DNA of 17,947 bases from Clostridiales bacterium (GCA_021200075.1 JAJQGZ010000187.1:1-17947); one strand, 5' to 3'; positions 6,898 through 15,109 are shown, counted from the stretch's first letter. Numbers and translations: made by a program. The notes: a model not told the origin generated them from the letters alone.

Positions 6898-7828
6898 AAG
6901 TCACATCTCCCGTTTCAATATTTTTTCTCAGCGTAAGTCGGGTCCTTTCTCCGCTTTTGTCAAACGAGTATTTTATTCCCGTAAGTATATAATCCTCATA
7001 ATCGCCTACTGGCAAACTTAAATTGAAACGCTGAAAAAGCTTCTCGTTAAATTCGCCTGCAACCGTTACGCAAAGAATCATATAATCGTCAAACGAGCTT
7101 TTTATTCTGCTTCTTACCGTGTTCTCCCTTTGCCATTGCGGCAGGGAAGTGAGGTTTAAATATTTTTGACGGCTTATTTTTTTCTTTTGCGCAGTTTCGC
7201 AAACGGTGTGTAAGATATAATCGGAGCCTTGTGATTTTTTGCTGTTAATCACACAAATCGGTTCGCTCCTGTTAATTTGCGCATAAGCCGATATAGCCGC
7301 CGAGGAATCGAGATTTTTAATATCCTCGCTGATTTTTGCAAGGCAGAGCTTGTTGTCGTTTGATATGTACATATCGCTTTTTGTAAGCAGAGATACAAAA
7401 TCATTTATCGCCCCGAAGCAGGAAGTCCCCGAGGAAACCTCATACTTCTGCGTGCTTGAAATTTCGGGCAGAGCATATTCAGATCCCTTATCCCTTGCAT
7501 ATTGCACAAAAAGCTGTTTTGTGCTCGGGCAGTTAAATGTAAACGGCAACGCCTGATTATCGACAAGCAGACAAGCGGATGAACGAGCGTAAATGTAATT
7601 TTCAAATCCGTCGTCGGCTGTGATCTTCTGGCAGTCGCAAAAACCGTTAAACACAGTCTCTTTACCGTTATAAGCCTTTACGCTCACAATCTCGGGCAAT
7701 ACCGTGCTGTCTTTGAATTTAATGCTCAGCGACAAGCAGGCAACTCCTGCGGTGTTGGTAAGCTCAAGCTGAGTTATGTAAAGCGGTGTGTATTCATTTT
7801 CGTCAATATCAATCATAACAATTTTCAT
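6887..7828 (-). CDS. Baseplate hub protein (XkdQ / late control D-like)
   Basis: About 313 residues, intact. It occupies the XkdQ position after the LysM protein and before the spike. The C-terminal LTGIKYSFDKSGERTRLTLRK pattern and the WQRENTVRSRIKSS segment fit hub proteins that form the trimeric platform for the spike. The ORF is open from 7861, but the ATG at 7828 is the more likely start because the upstream codons lie deep in the LysM gene; the overlap is then 20 bases. No frame damage is seen. Assignment rests on order and general similarity. Confidence 0.7.
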   Translation of the reverse strand: MKIVMIDIDENEYTPLYITQLELTNTAGVACLSLSIKFKDSTVLPEIVSVKAYNGKETVFNGFCDCQKITADDGFENYIYARSSACLLVDNQALPFTFNCPSTKQLFVQYARDKGSEYALPEISSTQKYEVSSGTSCFGAINDFVSLLTKSDMYISNDNKLCLAKISEDIKNLDSSAAISAYAQINRSEPICVINSKKSQGSDYILHTVCETAQKKKISRQKYLNLTSLPQWQRENTVRSRIKSSFDDYMILCVTVAGEFNEKLFQRFNLSLPVGDYEDYILTGIKYSFDKSGERTRLTLRKNIETGDVTYVD

Positions 7829-8350
7829 ATAATCTGAGTCTTTCTCCCTCGGTAATATCAAACGGAGTTTTAATATTGTTAAGCCTCATAATATCGTCAA
7901 CCGCAACGCCGCATCTGTATGTAATGTCAAATGCGTTTTCACTTCCAAACGCATATGAAAACATAAATTTTTTATTTGCCGTTGTGTGCGAGCAGTCCTC
8001 GATAAATGAGAATGTATAGCTTGCGCCCTGCTTCCTGCTGTCAAGCTCATATGTAAACTCGGACAAAAATGCTTTTATCGGATATGTACCCGGGCAAAAA
8101 GCAAAGCGGAATTTTTGCTCTTCATAAGTCTTGTAAGAAGCAGACAGTTTCTCTTTGCATTGTCGCCGAAAAATTTGCCGCTGCCTGAAATTACCGTCGG
8201 TTTATCGCATATTTTCTGCACAACGCTGTCACTGCTATACAGCTCGTGACACTGCGTTTTTGAGCAGGTTTTTACGCTTATTGTCTGCGGATTGGACGGA
8301 AATTCAAATTCTGCAAACTTCATTTTGATTTTGTTTGTATCAGCCATCAT
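7809..8350 (-). CDS. LysM-domain baseplate protein (XkdP-like), one homopolymer frameshift
   Basis: About 180 residues after joining. The N-terminal part (KMKFAEFEFPSNPQTISV, then VISGSGKFFGDN) and the following PGTYPIKAFLSEFTYELDSRKQ, YTFSFIED and a C-terminal LysM-like repeat (ITYRCGVAVDDIMRLNN...DITEGERLRLY) match XkdP-type proteins that join baseplate to tail tube. The frame breaks in the A5 run at 8096-8100 (one base short). The start ATGATG at 8350/8347 overlaps the stop of the small upstream ORF, so it is translationally coupled. In PBSX-like phages the tape-measure gene precedes this one, and here it is absent. Confidence 0.75.
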
Positions 8351-8432
8351 TATCGGCGGAGCCGTCATAACGCCTTTGGTCAAGCCGTATTATTTCGCTT
8401 AATATTTCCGCCTGTTCAAATTCATCATTCAC
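8340..8432 (-). CDS. Small phage ORF, 30 residues, function unknown
   Basis: A GTG at 8432 overlaps the stop of the tail-terminator gene. The ORF ends in a TGA inside the ATGATGG start of the LysM gene, so both borders are coupled. The sequence is acidic and helical (NDEFEQAEILSEIIRLDQRR), then RYDGSADNDG. It sits exactly where sheath, tube, chaperone and tape-measure genes would lie. It may be a real small protein, or the remnant of a chaperone or tape-measure gene left by a deletion. Evidence is positional only. Confidence 0.4.
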   Translation of the reverse strand: MNDEFEQAEILSEIIRLDQRRYDGSADNDG

Positions 8433-8835
8433 CGCCGCCACCTCCGAATACAATATCACCGTAAAATTCTATTTCAGTTTTTAAAACATAAGACATAGTT
8501 TCCTTATCTGCATATATCCTTTCGGCAAGTATTGATGAAATGTTCATACTCTCCGCCGCACGGCATATATGCGTCAGTATTTCGTTTGTTCTTTTGCTCA
8601 TGTCGTCAAGCGGAACATATATATCCGCAAACAGCTTTACCTTGCCGCAGCCGTCGTTTCCGCCGACGCTGTAAGGCTCGATTTCTATATTGGAAAAGCC
8701 TACAGCAACAATGCTTTCTTTAAGCATAGTGAGTCTGATTGTAAACGGATATGCTCTCACGATTTTAACATCGTCAAAATAGCTGTCGCTTCTCATCAGC
8801 TCGACAAAATCGTCAAGCATCGCACTCATATTCAT
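8425..8835 (-). CDS. Tail terminator / tail completion protein (XkdJ-position)
   Basis: About 136 residues. The ORF is open from a GTG at 8844, but the ATG at 8835 has AGGAG ten bases upstream and is preferred. The pattern (LMRSDSYFDDVKIVRAYPFTI, VAVGFSNIEIEP, KVKLFADIYVPLDDMSKRTN, YVLKTEIEFYG) resembles minor tail proteins that cap the tube, encoded in PBSX after the head-closure gene. It ends in an unusual FGGGGGE. It overlaps the head-closure gene upstream by 23 bases. It is intact and is the last head/neck gene before the missing tail-tube block. Confidence 0.55.
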   Translation of the reverse strand: MNMSAMLDDFVELMRSDSYFDDVKIVRAYPFTIRLTMLKESIVAVGFSNIEIEPYSVGGNDGCGKVKLFADIYVPLDDMSKRTNEILTHICRAAESMNISSILAERIYADKETMSYVLKTEIEFYGDIVFGGGGGE

Positions 8836-9180
8836 CAAGCTCACTCTCCTTCAGTTTCTTTAAAATACCGGTAAAATATACTGTTTCTCCGCCGATTTTC
8901 ACGGCGTCTCTTCTTGTAAAGCAAAAACTTGTGTCGTTAAAGAGGACTTTGCTTTTATCGGACAGCACGGTTATATCGTGGTCGTAAGGGCCGATGTAGA
9001 GATAATACTCTCTGCTTTCTGTTCCTATTTGCGTATATTCCGGCTCAAAAGCGGAGCTTTTTCTCCTCCAAAGCGGCTGAACCGATGCGCAAAACGGTGC
9101 GGAAGTCCAATCGCCGTCCGACAGATAAACCGTGTTGCCGATTTTATCAAGCTGTTTTTTACTATATACGGTTTTTTCAT
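8813..9180 (-). CDS. Head closure protein, start frameshifted in a T6 run
   Basis: About 122 residues, readable only if one base is added to the T6 run at 9172-9177. The ATG (9180-9178) followed by seven A then opens the frame TVYSKKQLDKIGNTVYLSDG. The rest includes SVQPLWRRKSSAFEPEY, YYLYIGPYDHDITVLSD and FTRRDAVKIGGETVYFTGIL, a compact beta-rich protein ending at TGA 8815-8813. Position between connector and tail terminator matches XkdI/YqbH head-closure genes. Identity is inferred from order. The start lies two bases after the previous stop. Confidence 0.6.
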
Positions 9181-9181
9181 A

Positions 9182-9535
9182 TCATACCGCCCTGAAATCA
9201 AACGAGCTGTCCTTTATCATCTCACAGCAATTGCTCATTACCTGCTCATAAAGTGCCCTCGCTTTGTCAATAGCGGAAGATGAAGCTGAGTAGCTCACAT
9301 CTCCCGCCTTGAATGAAGTCACTTCATCGGACTGATTGAAAAGAAGAAGCTGATAGTAGCATTTTGCGGCGGCGAAATGAATAATTCTCGAATCCGTCTC
9401 GTATTTCTCGTCATTCAAAACGGCGAATACCAAATCGCATATGCCGCATATAATCGAGTTGTATTTTTCAATTTCGTCTTCTTTGCAGTCCAAAAGCAGC
9501 AAAAGCTCACTTTTTACCGAACTGTAATCAGTCAT
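9182..9535 (-). CDS. Head-tail connector protein (XkdH/gp6-like)
   Basis: An intact 117-residue, mostly helical protein (SVKSELLLLLDCKEDEIEKYN, ICDLVFAVLND, IIHFAAAKCYYQLLLF, then AIDKARALYEQVMSNC). This helix pattern is typical of adaptor proteins that bind under the portal. The ATG at 9535 is preceded by GAGGTGAAG and follows the end of the capsid gene by 13 bases. It is followed immediately by the head-closure gene. Confidence is moderate because the family is defined largely by fold and position. Confidence 0.65.
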   Translation of the reverse strand: MTDYSSVKSELLLLLDCKEDEIEKYNSIICGICDLVFAVLNDEKYETDSRIIHFAAAKCYYQLLLFNQSDEVTSFKAGDVSYSASSSAIDKARALYEQVMSNCCEMIKDSSFDFRAV

Positions 9536-9548
9536 AACTTCACCTCAA

Positions 9549-10512
9549 TTATGCTATTGAAAGCAGTTTTACGGCTGATGAGAAAATCGGCGAAAAGCCC
9601 ACAATTGTCGATACCGTTGCACGCTCAATCTGCTGTAACATCGCTTGCAACTACCTTTTCAACAGCATAGTTTTTGTCAAGAGCAAGTATTTGACCGTCA
9701 TCCATATTGTCGTAGCAGATTATCTGTGCGCCGAACGGAGTAATCAGCTTTCCCGTTGCGTGGAAATCAAGTCCTGCGTCTGCGTCTCTGAACTCCGCAA
9801 GGCTGAGTATGCTTTCAAGCGTAGTGCTGTTTGCAATCATTGTGGTCATATTGTACGGCTCGAATGAAACCCAGAGCCTTACCAAATCTTCATATGTTAA
9901 AACGCCTGACAAGCTGTGGACGGTTTCAATGTCACCTGCCGTAATTGCGTCTATCGCACTTGCAAACTGACTGTTTGAAATGCTTTCGCCAATCCTCTTT
10001 AATGCGATTGAGAGGATGTCGAGCTTCTGGAATTTTATAGCCTCGTATGATGCGCTTATTATCTTTCCGTATTTTTGCAACTCGGTGAGGTTGTCCTTAA
10101 CTCCGATAGTCAGCTCGGCAAGTTCGCTTCCTTCCGCAACGGCGTCAAGGTAGTAGTCAGACTTTTCGCCGTCAAGCGCTATCGAGTGGTAATCAAGACC
10201 GTCAATCATAGTGGTAGCAGCGATAATGCTTTCCACCTTGTCGCTTCCGAGCATACCCTGTCTTACAGACCTTGAAATGTATTCGGGGAAAAGTACCGCC
10301 GAATCCGTGGTGTTGAAGAATTTGGATACCGTATCCGAAGACGGGCCGGATACGCTGATGTTGTACCTTTTAAGCTGGCGTTCAAATGCGTCAAGTTCGC
10401 CGAGCGATGTACCCTTGTAGTTCTCTGTCGGGTCAAGCGCTTCAAGCTCCTGTGTAAATGTTCTTTCTGTGGTGTAAAGCCCTTTTTCAAGCTTTATGTT
10501 ATCGTATGACAT
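9549..10512 (-). CDS. Major capsid protein, HK97-fold type, one frameshift near C-terminus
   Basis: Forms the icosahedral shell. The ATG at 10512 has a strong AGGAGG nine bases upstream, fitting high expression. Residues 70-110 read FNTTDSAVLFPEYISRSVRQG and later LVRLWVSFEPYNMTTMIANS and GAQIICYDNMDDGQILALDKNYAVEKV, all typical of XkdG-like capsids. In the given frame it stops at 9625. A one-base change near 9630 opens a further frame (QIERATVSTIVGFSPIFSSAVKLL) to TAA 9551-9549, the usual C-terminal helix of these capsids. Total is about 320 residues. It lies between protease/scaffold and connector genes. Confidence 0.88.
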
Positions 10513-10537
10513 AAGTTAATTCCTCCTAAATTAAAAA

Positions 10538-11520
10538 TTATATTTTAAATTGATTGAAACAGCCGCATTCATTCGGCTGATTTTTTTCTTCGTCACTGCA
10601 TTTTATTTGCAGTTCGGCATTTTTGCCTGCGTTTTTTTGATGTGAATGCGTTCTTAAATGCTTTCAGCTCATTTGCGGTCATAACCTGCGCAATGCCTCT
10701 GAATACCTTTATGTCCATTTCGGGTATCGCCACGGCGCAAAGCCTTACAACCTCGTCGGCAAATTCTTTCTTGTACTCTCTGCCGAGCTTTACTTCAACC
10801 TCAAGCCGTTCAATATAATCCGCCGTGCCGTAAGCCTGCGACTTGTTCAAAACAATTTCGCCGTCGCATTTTCTCAGCATTTTTGAAATATTTTCCATAT
10901 TGTCAACTCCTTTTGGATTTTCGTATGATTTTGTAACTCCCTCCTCACGCTGTGCCGGCACTGCCACAAAGTTGAATTCATATGCGTCGAGTGCTTGGGA
11001 CAAAACTGCGTAAGCCGTCTTGCCGTTATAGCTTTTGCCGAGCATATGCTCGCAACGGTGTGAATTTCTGTCTGTGCCGCATATCGAACAAACGCTTTTG
11101 CCCATTGAGTAGGAAACGGAAACTTCCTTTTTTTATCCCCACTTCAATATCCGTAATGAGAGAGGAGTTGGATTCGTTTTTCACCATATACGCCTTTGCT
11201 TTAAGGATGTAAAAATCTTCGCCGTCGGCGGTTTTTCTGCCGTTTTCCTTTTCCACCCAAGTGTCGTAAATCCTTGCGCTTTGGTCGCAGGCTTTCATCG
11301 AATGGTCCATTATTCCGGTTTTTCCTGCAAATAATTCGGCAAGTTCATATAAAGCTTCTACTGAAAATTTTTCGTTATCCCTGTCAATATCGTTGTTGCA
11401 AAAGGAAATATTAAAGGCATATATGTCTTCTGCGTCAAGCTCGCTTCTTGTGTAGGCGTTTATTTTTGCCAGTTCATCAGCGGTCAGCTCCACGCTTTTT
11501 TCGGCATATCCATCAGTCAT
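10538..11520 (-). CDS. Prohead protease / XkdF-like scaffold protein with Cys-His cluster, two homopolymer frameshifts
   Basis: About 326 residues after joining three frames. The start ATG 11520 has AGGAG upstream and overlaps the portal stop by 8 bases. The N-terminal half (YAFNISFCNNDIDRDNEKF, FAGKTGIMDHSMKACDQSAR, YILKAKAYMV) matches clostridial prohead protease-type proteins. The frame changes in the T7 run at 11128-11134, after which EVSVSYSMGKSVCSICGTDR and HRCEHMLG give a zinc-knuckle-like cluster, followed by AYEFNFVAVPAQREEGV. A second break in the T7 run at 10632-10638 leads to a C-terminus rich in charged residues ending NQFKI at TAA 10540-10538. It likely cleaves or scaffolds the capsid during assembly. 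Confidence 0.8.
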
Positions 11521-12646
11521 TTTCCTGAGTCTCCTTTCTGATTTTTTCCGCCTGTGCGTCATACAGTTTCGCCTGTGCCTCGTCCTTTTCGTCCTGAAGA
11601 GTTATCTTGTCCCATACAACCTTTAAGTCGCACTGCATTGAATTTAGTGCAAGGTATATATTGCCTATTCTTAAAATTACGGGAGTAAGCACTCGTCTGT
11701 AGGCTTCAAGCTCAGTGGTGAGAATATCCGCTTGCTGTGTGCTCATTCTTTCGGTTGACGACCAACTCAGACCGAGCATAAACGGCGGAAGTCCGGTTTT
11801 TGCCACAATTTGTTCGAGGAGCTGTCTTACAGGAATTTCGCTGTCGAGCATAACATTATCGGAGCCGATAATCTTTATACTCACATCACCCACGGCTACA
11901 AAGTCCTTTACGGATTTTGAATCCATTGCTTCTTTCCAGGCTTGGGCAACGCTTTGAACCTGAGCCGAGGCGTCGTTGTAGTTTGATGAATCCTGATTGC
12001 AAATAACCGCATATCGTATATTCCCTGCGTGTTCCCAGTTTTCGCCTACTGTGTTGTAAATTTTCATAAGTATATCGCTTATGAAAGGCAAACCGCTCAG
12101 CAGGCTTCGTCCGCACAGCTTTTCGGGTTCGGGATTCAAAACGGAATAAAGTATCAGCTCGGGATTTTTTAGCTTTGTGCCGAAATTGTAGAAGTCAACA
12201 TCAATTCCATTTTCCGCTCTTTTCAGCTCGATGTTTGCAAGGGAGCTGTTATAAAGAGCGTAGATTGAGTTTTCGTCAACAACCATTTCGCCCACGGCAG
12301 TACCGAATGTGAGGAGCTGGTTGAGATAATTGAAAATAAACGACGACAGACCTCTTTGGTTACCGCCTACATTTATATTTTCAAAAAATCGGTTCATACT
12401 CTCATCAACAGCTTCGTCGCCTGTTTCAAAATGAAATCCGTCCGTAAGTCTCGCTATTTTGTTTACAGCGGCGTCGAGTATCGGCACGGCTTCTCTGATA
12501 CGGGCGTATATTTTGTTTTCGCCTCCCATAGGTATATATGATGTAAGCGATGTGTACGGATGTGTTGAATTTAAAGATGTCTGCACCGCACAGGCGGACA
12601 TAGGACTTGAGAGTTTATTTTTCTTTTTAATATCGAATAAACCCAA
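11513..12646 (-). CDS. Phage portal protein
   Basis: A 377-residue intact protein forming the dodecameric DNA gate at the capsid vertex. Supporting pieces are AVPILDAAVNKIARLTDGF, FIFNYLNQLLTFGTAVGEMVV, a central DVSIKIIGSD, and the C-terminal LLEQIVAKTGLPPFMLGLSW followed by STQQADILTTELEAYRRVLTP, typical of clostridial portals. It starts with TTG at 12646; AGGAAG overlaps the terminase stop seven bases upstream. The C-terminal tail is a charged coiled-coil-like stretch (KDEAQAKLYDAQAEKIRKE). It lies between terminase and protease, the canonical order. Confidence 0.9.
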   Translation of the reverse strand: MGLFDIKKKNKLSSPMSACAVQTSLNSTHPYTSLTSYIPMGGENKIYARIREAVPILDAAVNKIARLTDGFHFETGDEAVDESMNRFFENINVGGNQRGLSSFIFNYLNQLLTFGTAVGEMVVDENSIYALYNSSLANIELKRAENGIDVDFYNFGTKLKNPELILYSVLNPEPEKLCGRSLLSGLPFISDILMKIYNTVGENWEHAGNIRYAVICNQDSSNYNDASAQVQSVAQAWKEAMDSKSVKDFVAVGDVSIKIIGSDNVMLDSEIPVRQLLEQIVAKTGLPPFMLGLSWSSTERMSTQQADILTTELEAYRRVLTPVILRIGNIYLALNSMQCDLKVVWDKITLQDEKDEAQAKLYDAQAEKIRKETQEND

Positions 12647-12650
12647 TATC

Positions 12651-13911
12651 TCACTTCCTTTCTATTGCAACGGATGCAAACGAATTTTGCCCTGTCGATG
12701 TGTTCATAGCGGTTGATACAAAATATCGTATGTCGTCCATTGCGTGATCGTTTTCTTTTTTCGGTGCGTCCTTGCGTATGCTGTCGTCCCTGCGGTAAAC
12801 GGAAAAATCTTTGATAGTGTCCCGACAGGCGGACGATATGTAAATTTCCTCGTTTTTAAGCGCTTGGCAAACTCGGTTTATACCGGCGAGGACATCGTTA
12901 TCCGCCTTTACAACCTTGAATTTTCCGTGGCGTGTAACGGTTTGTATAAACGATGCGGCGGACGGGTCTATTATGAGCGCCATGATTTTCCTCTCTCCGG
13001 CAAGGCGGCACAGCTCTGTATAGTATTCCTCGTCCGTAAGCTGAACTCCAGCCTCTCTGCTTGAATGATAATATTCTTCGAGCCTGTACCATTTTTCGCC
13101 GCTTTTTCCCCAAAGACCGAGCGAAAACGGATTTACCGTCCCATAGTCGCAGGAAAGGTAATATTCACTGATTTCACCTGTACAGCTTTTGATATGCCTT
13201 TCCCTGTCAAACATCGGGTAAACAAGCCCTTGAGCAGTTACCCATTTGCCCTCTACAAACCGCTCGTAAAACGCACCTGAATAAAGATTTTTGTATCGGT
13301 CGAGTATCTGCTTTGAAAGCGACGGATTATCCTGCATTGTAAAATGCAGATACAAAATATTCTTTTCTTCGCATTTTTTTATCCATTCAAGGTAAAACCA
13401 GTGATACGGATGCTCGGGGTTGCAGTTGAAAAAATATTTTGAATTGTCAAGCGAGCATCTTGCAATTGCCTGTTCGGCAAAGTTTCTCGGCATCAGTGCA
13501 ACTTCGTCGAGCATTACTCCGCCGAGGGTCATTCCCTGAATCAGCGCCGCCGACGATTCGTCCCGTCCGCCGAACAGATAAAATCTGCTTGCTCTGCTGT
13601 TCATAGATATTTCAATCACATTTTTGCTCACTTTCCAGTCGCAGACAAAGCCGATTTCTTTAAGCACCGGCAAAAAGGGGAGTTACAACATTTCTTTTAA
13701 GCGAGGCTATTGTTTTTCCGCACAACGCAAACGAAGTGTCGTCGAAGCTGTGAAACGCCCAGCATATAAATGATATGCTCATACAAAGCGTTTTGCCCGA
13801 CCTCACCGCTCCGTCGCAGATAATGCCGTTCTTGTCTTTGACGGGGCTTTTGTCGCACCACCAGGTCAAAACAGCCGTCTGCTTTTTTAAAAACGATTTA
13901 AATTTATTCAC
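12651..13911 (-). CDS. terL: Terminase large subunit, one homopolymer frameshift
   Basis: DNA-packaging motor and headful/cos nuclease, about 419 residues after joining. Walker A is GAVRSGKT (residues 34-41), Walker B is GVMLDEVALMP, and the coupling region is YFFNCNPEHPYHWFYLEWI. Nuclease acidic motifs are YYLSCDYGTVNPFSLGLWG, IMALIIDPSAASF and NDHAMDDIRY. The frames join by deleting one base in the A5 run at 13672-13676, restoring VVTPLLPVLKEIGF. It starts with GTG at 13911, overlapping the small-subunit stop. All ATPase and nuclease residues are in place, so the protein would be active if the frame is intact in the organism. Confidence 0.93.
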
Positions 13912-14238
13912 CGCTCTTATCTCCGTAAATATCTCCTACATTCGACGCACCCTTTTCAAGTGCATCAAAAATAGAGCTTTTGCGTTCTTCGTCCTGCTCG
14001 TTTGCAAGTTCGGCAAGCCTGTCAATCGCTTTGGCCGGTCAAAGAATTTTATTTCCGTTCCTACGCCTTTCAGCTTTTTTATTTCGCTTACATTGAATAA
14101 ATCGAGTGAGCCGAGTTCGCAAATAATATTCCCCTCGGATTCGTAAAGCAGCTTCACGGCGTCCGTAATGTCGCCGAAAGCGAGGCGCCTTAAACCGTCG
14201 CCTATTTCCTTTTTTGTAATCCTTTTACCTTTCGGCAC
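13904..14238 (-). CDS. terS: Terminase small subunit, one frameshift
   Basis: DNA-recognition partner of the large subunit. GTG at 14238 is preceded by GGGAG ten bases upstream. The given frame ends at 13936. Adding one base near 14035 (GGCC) opens AKAIDRLAELANEQDEERKS and IFDALEKGASNVGDIYGDKS to TAA 13906-13904, about 111 residues, ending just inside the large-subunit start. The N-terminus (KRITKKEIGDGLRRLAFGDI) and the KGVGTEIKFFDR motif fit small terminases of clostridial phages. It is the first gene of the operon, and no phage regulatory gene lies upstream. Confidence 0.75.
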
Positions 14239-14276
14239 TTAGTATCATCTCCCAACCGATTTTTTTACAGGGAAAT

Positions 14277-14313
14277 AAAAAAGTCCCTGCACTTATAAGG
14301 TGTACAGGGACTT
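14277..14313 (-). terminator. Hairpin with minus-strand T-run upstream of terS
   Basis: AAGTCCCTG (14281-14289) and CAGGGACTT (14305-14313) pair; the stem extends through CAC/GTG with a small bulge. On the minus strand it is followed by six T (14282-14277). It lies 39 bases upstream of terS, so it would block read-through into the phage operon. Confidence 0.65.
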
Positions 14314-14316
14314 TCC

Positions 14317-14342
14317 ATAGCCGAAGACGGCTATAATTTTTT
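14317..14342 (+). terminator. Plus-strand intrinsic terminator
   Basis: ATAGCCG-AAGA-CGGCTAT (14317-14334) is a perfect seven-base-pair stem with a tetraloop, followed by AATTTTTT (14335-14342). No plus-strand gene precedes it within the phage region. Confidence 0.65.
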
Positions 14343-14467
14343 CAAAAAAAAGAGCAAAAAATTTTTCTTTTCCCGATTATTCATATTTTTTGCGCATAGT
14401 GCCGCAAGTTTGTGTATGACGGCGGAAACGAATAATCTGTATACTAAAAAATACTTATTTTTGTATA

Positions 14468-14511
14468 TTGATTAGCATACAGTTAAATGTTACTATGTAT
14501 GCAGTAAGGGA
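14468..14511 (+). promoter_or_regulatory. Candidate promoter with overlapping inverted repeat before the ECF gene
   Basis: TTGATT (14468-14473) and TACTAT (14491-14496) are 17 bases apart and could be -35 and -10 boxes. The inverted repeat GCATACA (14475-14481) / TGTATGC (14496-14502) straddles the spacer and -10, as an operator would. AGGGA at 14507-14511 is the ribosome binding site. The remainder of 14343-14467 is AT-rich and I see nothing definite in it; in particular no known riboswitch core. Confidence 0.35.
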
Positions 14512-14520
14512 GATGATTTT

Positions 14521-15109
14521 ATAAAAAACGAAAATAAAAAGGCTGATAACTCAAAGTTGAAATCAATATGCCTTATTGCCGTTATGGCGGCGCTTGTATT
14601 TGTATTTACATACACGTTTAAGATTCCTATCGGCAACGGTTACACGCATCTCGGCGACGCTTTTGTTTTCCTTTCAACATATATTCTCGGTGGTAAAAGG
14701 GGCTGCGTTTTCCGGTGCGCTCGGTGCGGCTCTTGCCGATTTGCTCTCGGGCTATACAATTTGGATAGTGCCGACCTTTATTTCAAAATTCCTGACGGTT
14801 GCCGTGTGCTGTCTGATTGCGAAAAAAATATTCAAGCGTTCGCTTGCCGGCTATGCAGTCGGCGGAGTTGTGGGTATGCTTGTGCATATAGGAGCGTATT
14901 CACTTTCTTGGTATCTGCTTTACGGCACTGCGGCAATGCTTTCGGCTTTACCGACTCTGGCAATTCAAACCGTTGTCGGCTACGCAGGCTCGGCGGTATT
15001 TATTTTAGTGCTTAGGAAAAGCAAGGCGGATAAAAAATTACAGGAAATGGCTGGTTTTAATCCGCAGAAAATTTCTGAAAAGGAGATTTATAATAATGAA
15101 AAAGATTGA
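14521..15109 (+). CDS. ECF transporter S component, one frameshift, ATA at expected start
   Basis: Membrane substrate-binding subunit of an energy-coupling-factor vitamin importer, about 195 residues with five to six hydrophobic segments. GYTHLGDAFVFLSTYILGG, then KGAAFSGALGAALADLLSGY and WIVPTFISKFL match the ECF S family near the riboflavin-transporter-like group; the substrate cannot be told. The ribosome binding site at 14507-14511 is ideally placed for codon 14521, which reads ATA where ATG is expected (followed by KNENKKADNSKLK). A TTG at 14557 is the next ordinary start but has no ribosome binding site. The frame changes in the AAAAGGGG stretch at 14695-14702. It overlaps the amidohydrolase by 14 bases. 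No EcfA/EcfT genes are in the window. Confidence 0.82.

Noticed and set aside
5389..9670. Several plus-strand ORFs of 60-160 codons opposite the phage genes
   Set aside because: They are antisense shadows of well-supported minus-strand genes, lack ribosome binding sites and have atypical composition.
10559..10580. AGCCG/CGGCT hairpin followed by T-run, a possible plus-strand terminator
   Set aside because: It lies inside the restored C-terminal coding frame of the protease/scaffold gene and no plus-strand gene precedes it.
4138..14238. Phage attachment repeats flanking the operon
   Set aside because: No direct repeat shared between 4012-4137 or the tRNA and 14240-14560 was found by eye; a computed search would be needed.
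14343..14467. Riboswitch (THF, preQ1, TPP, FMN type) upstream of the ECF gene
   Set aside because: None of the conserved cores could be recognised and the candidate promoter leaves almost no leader.
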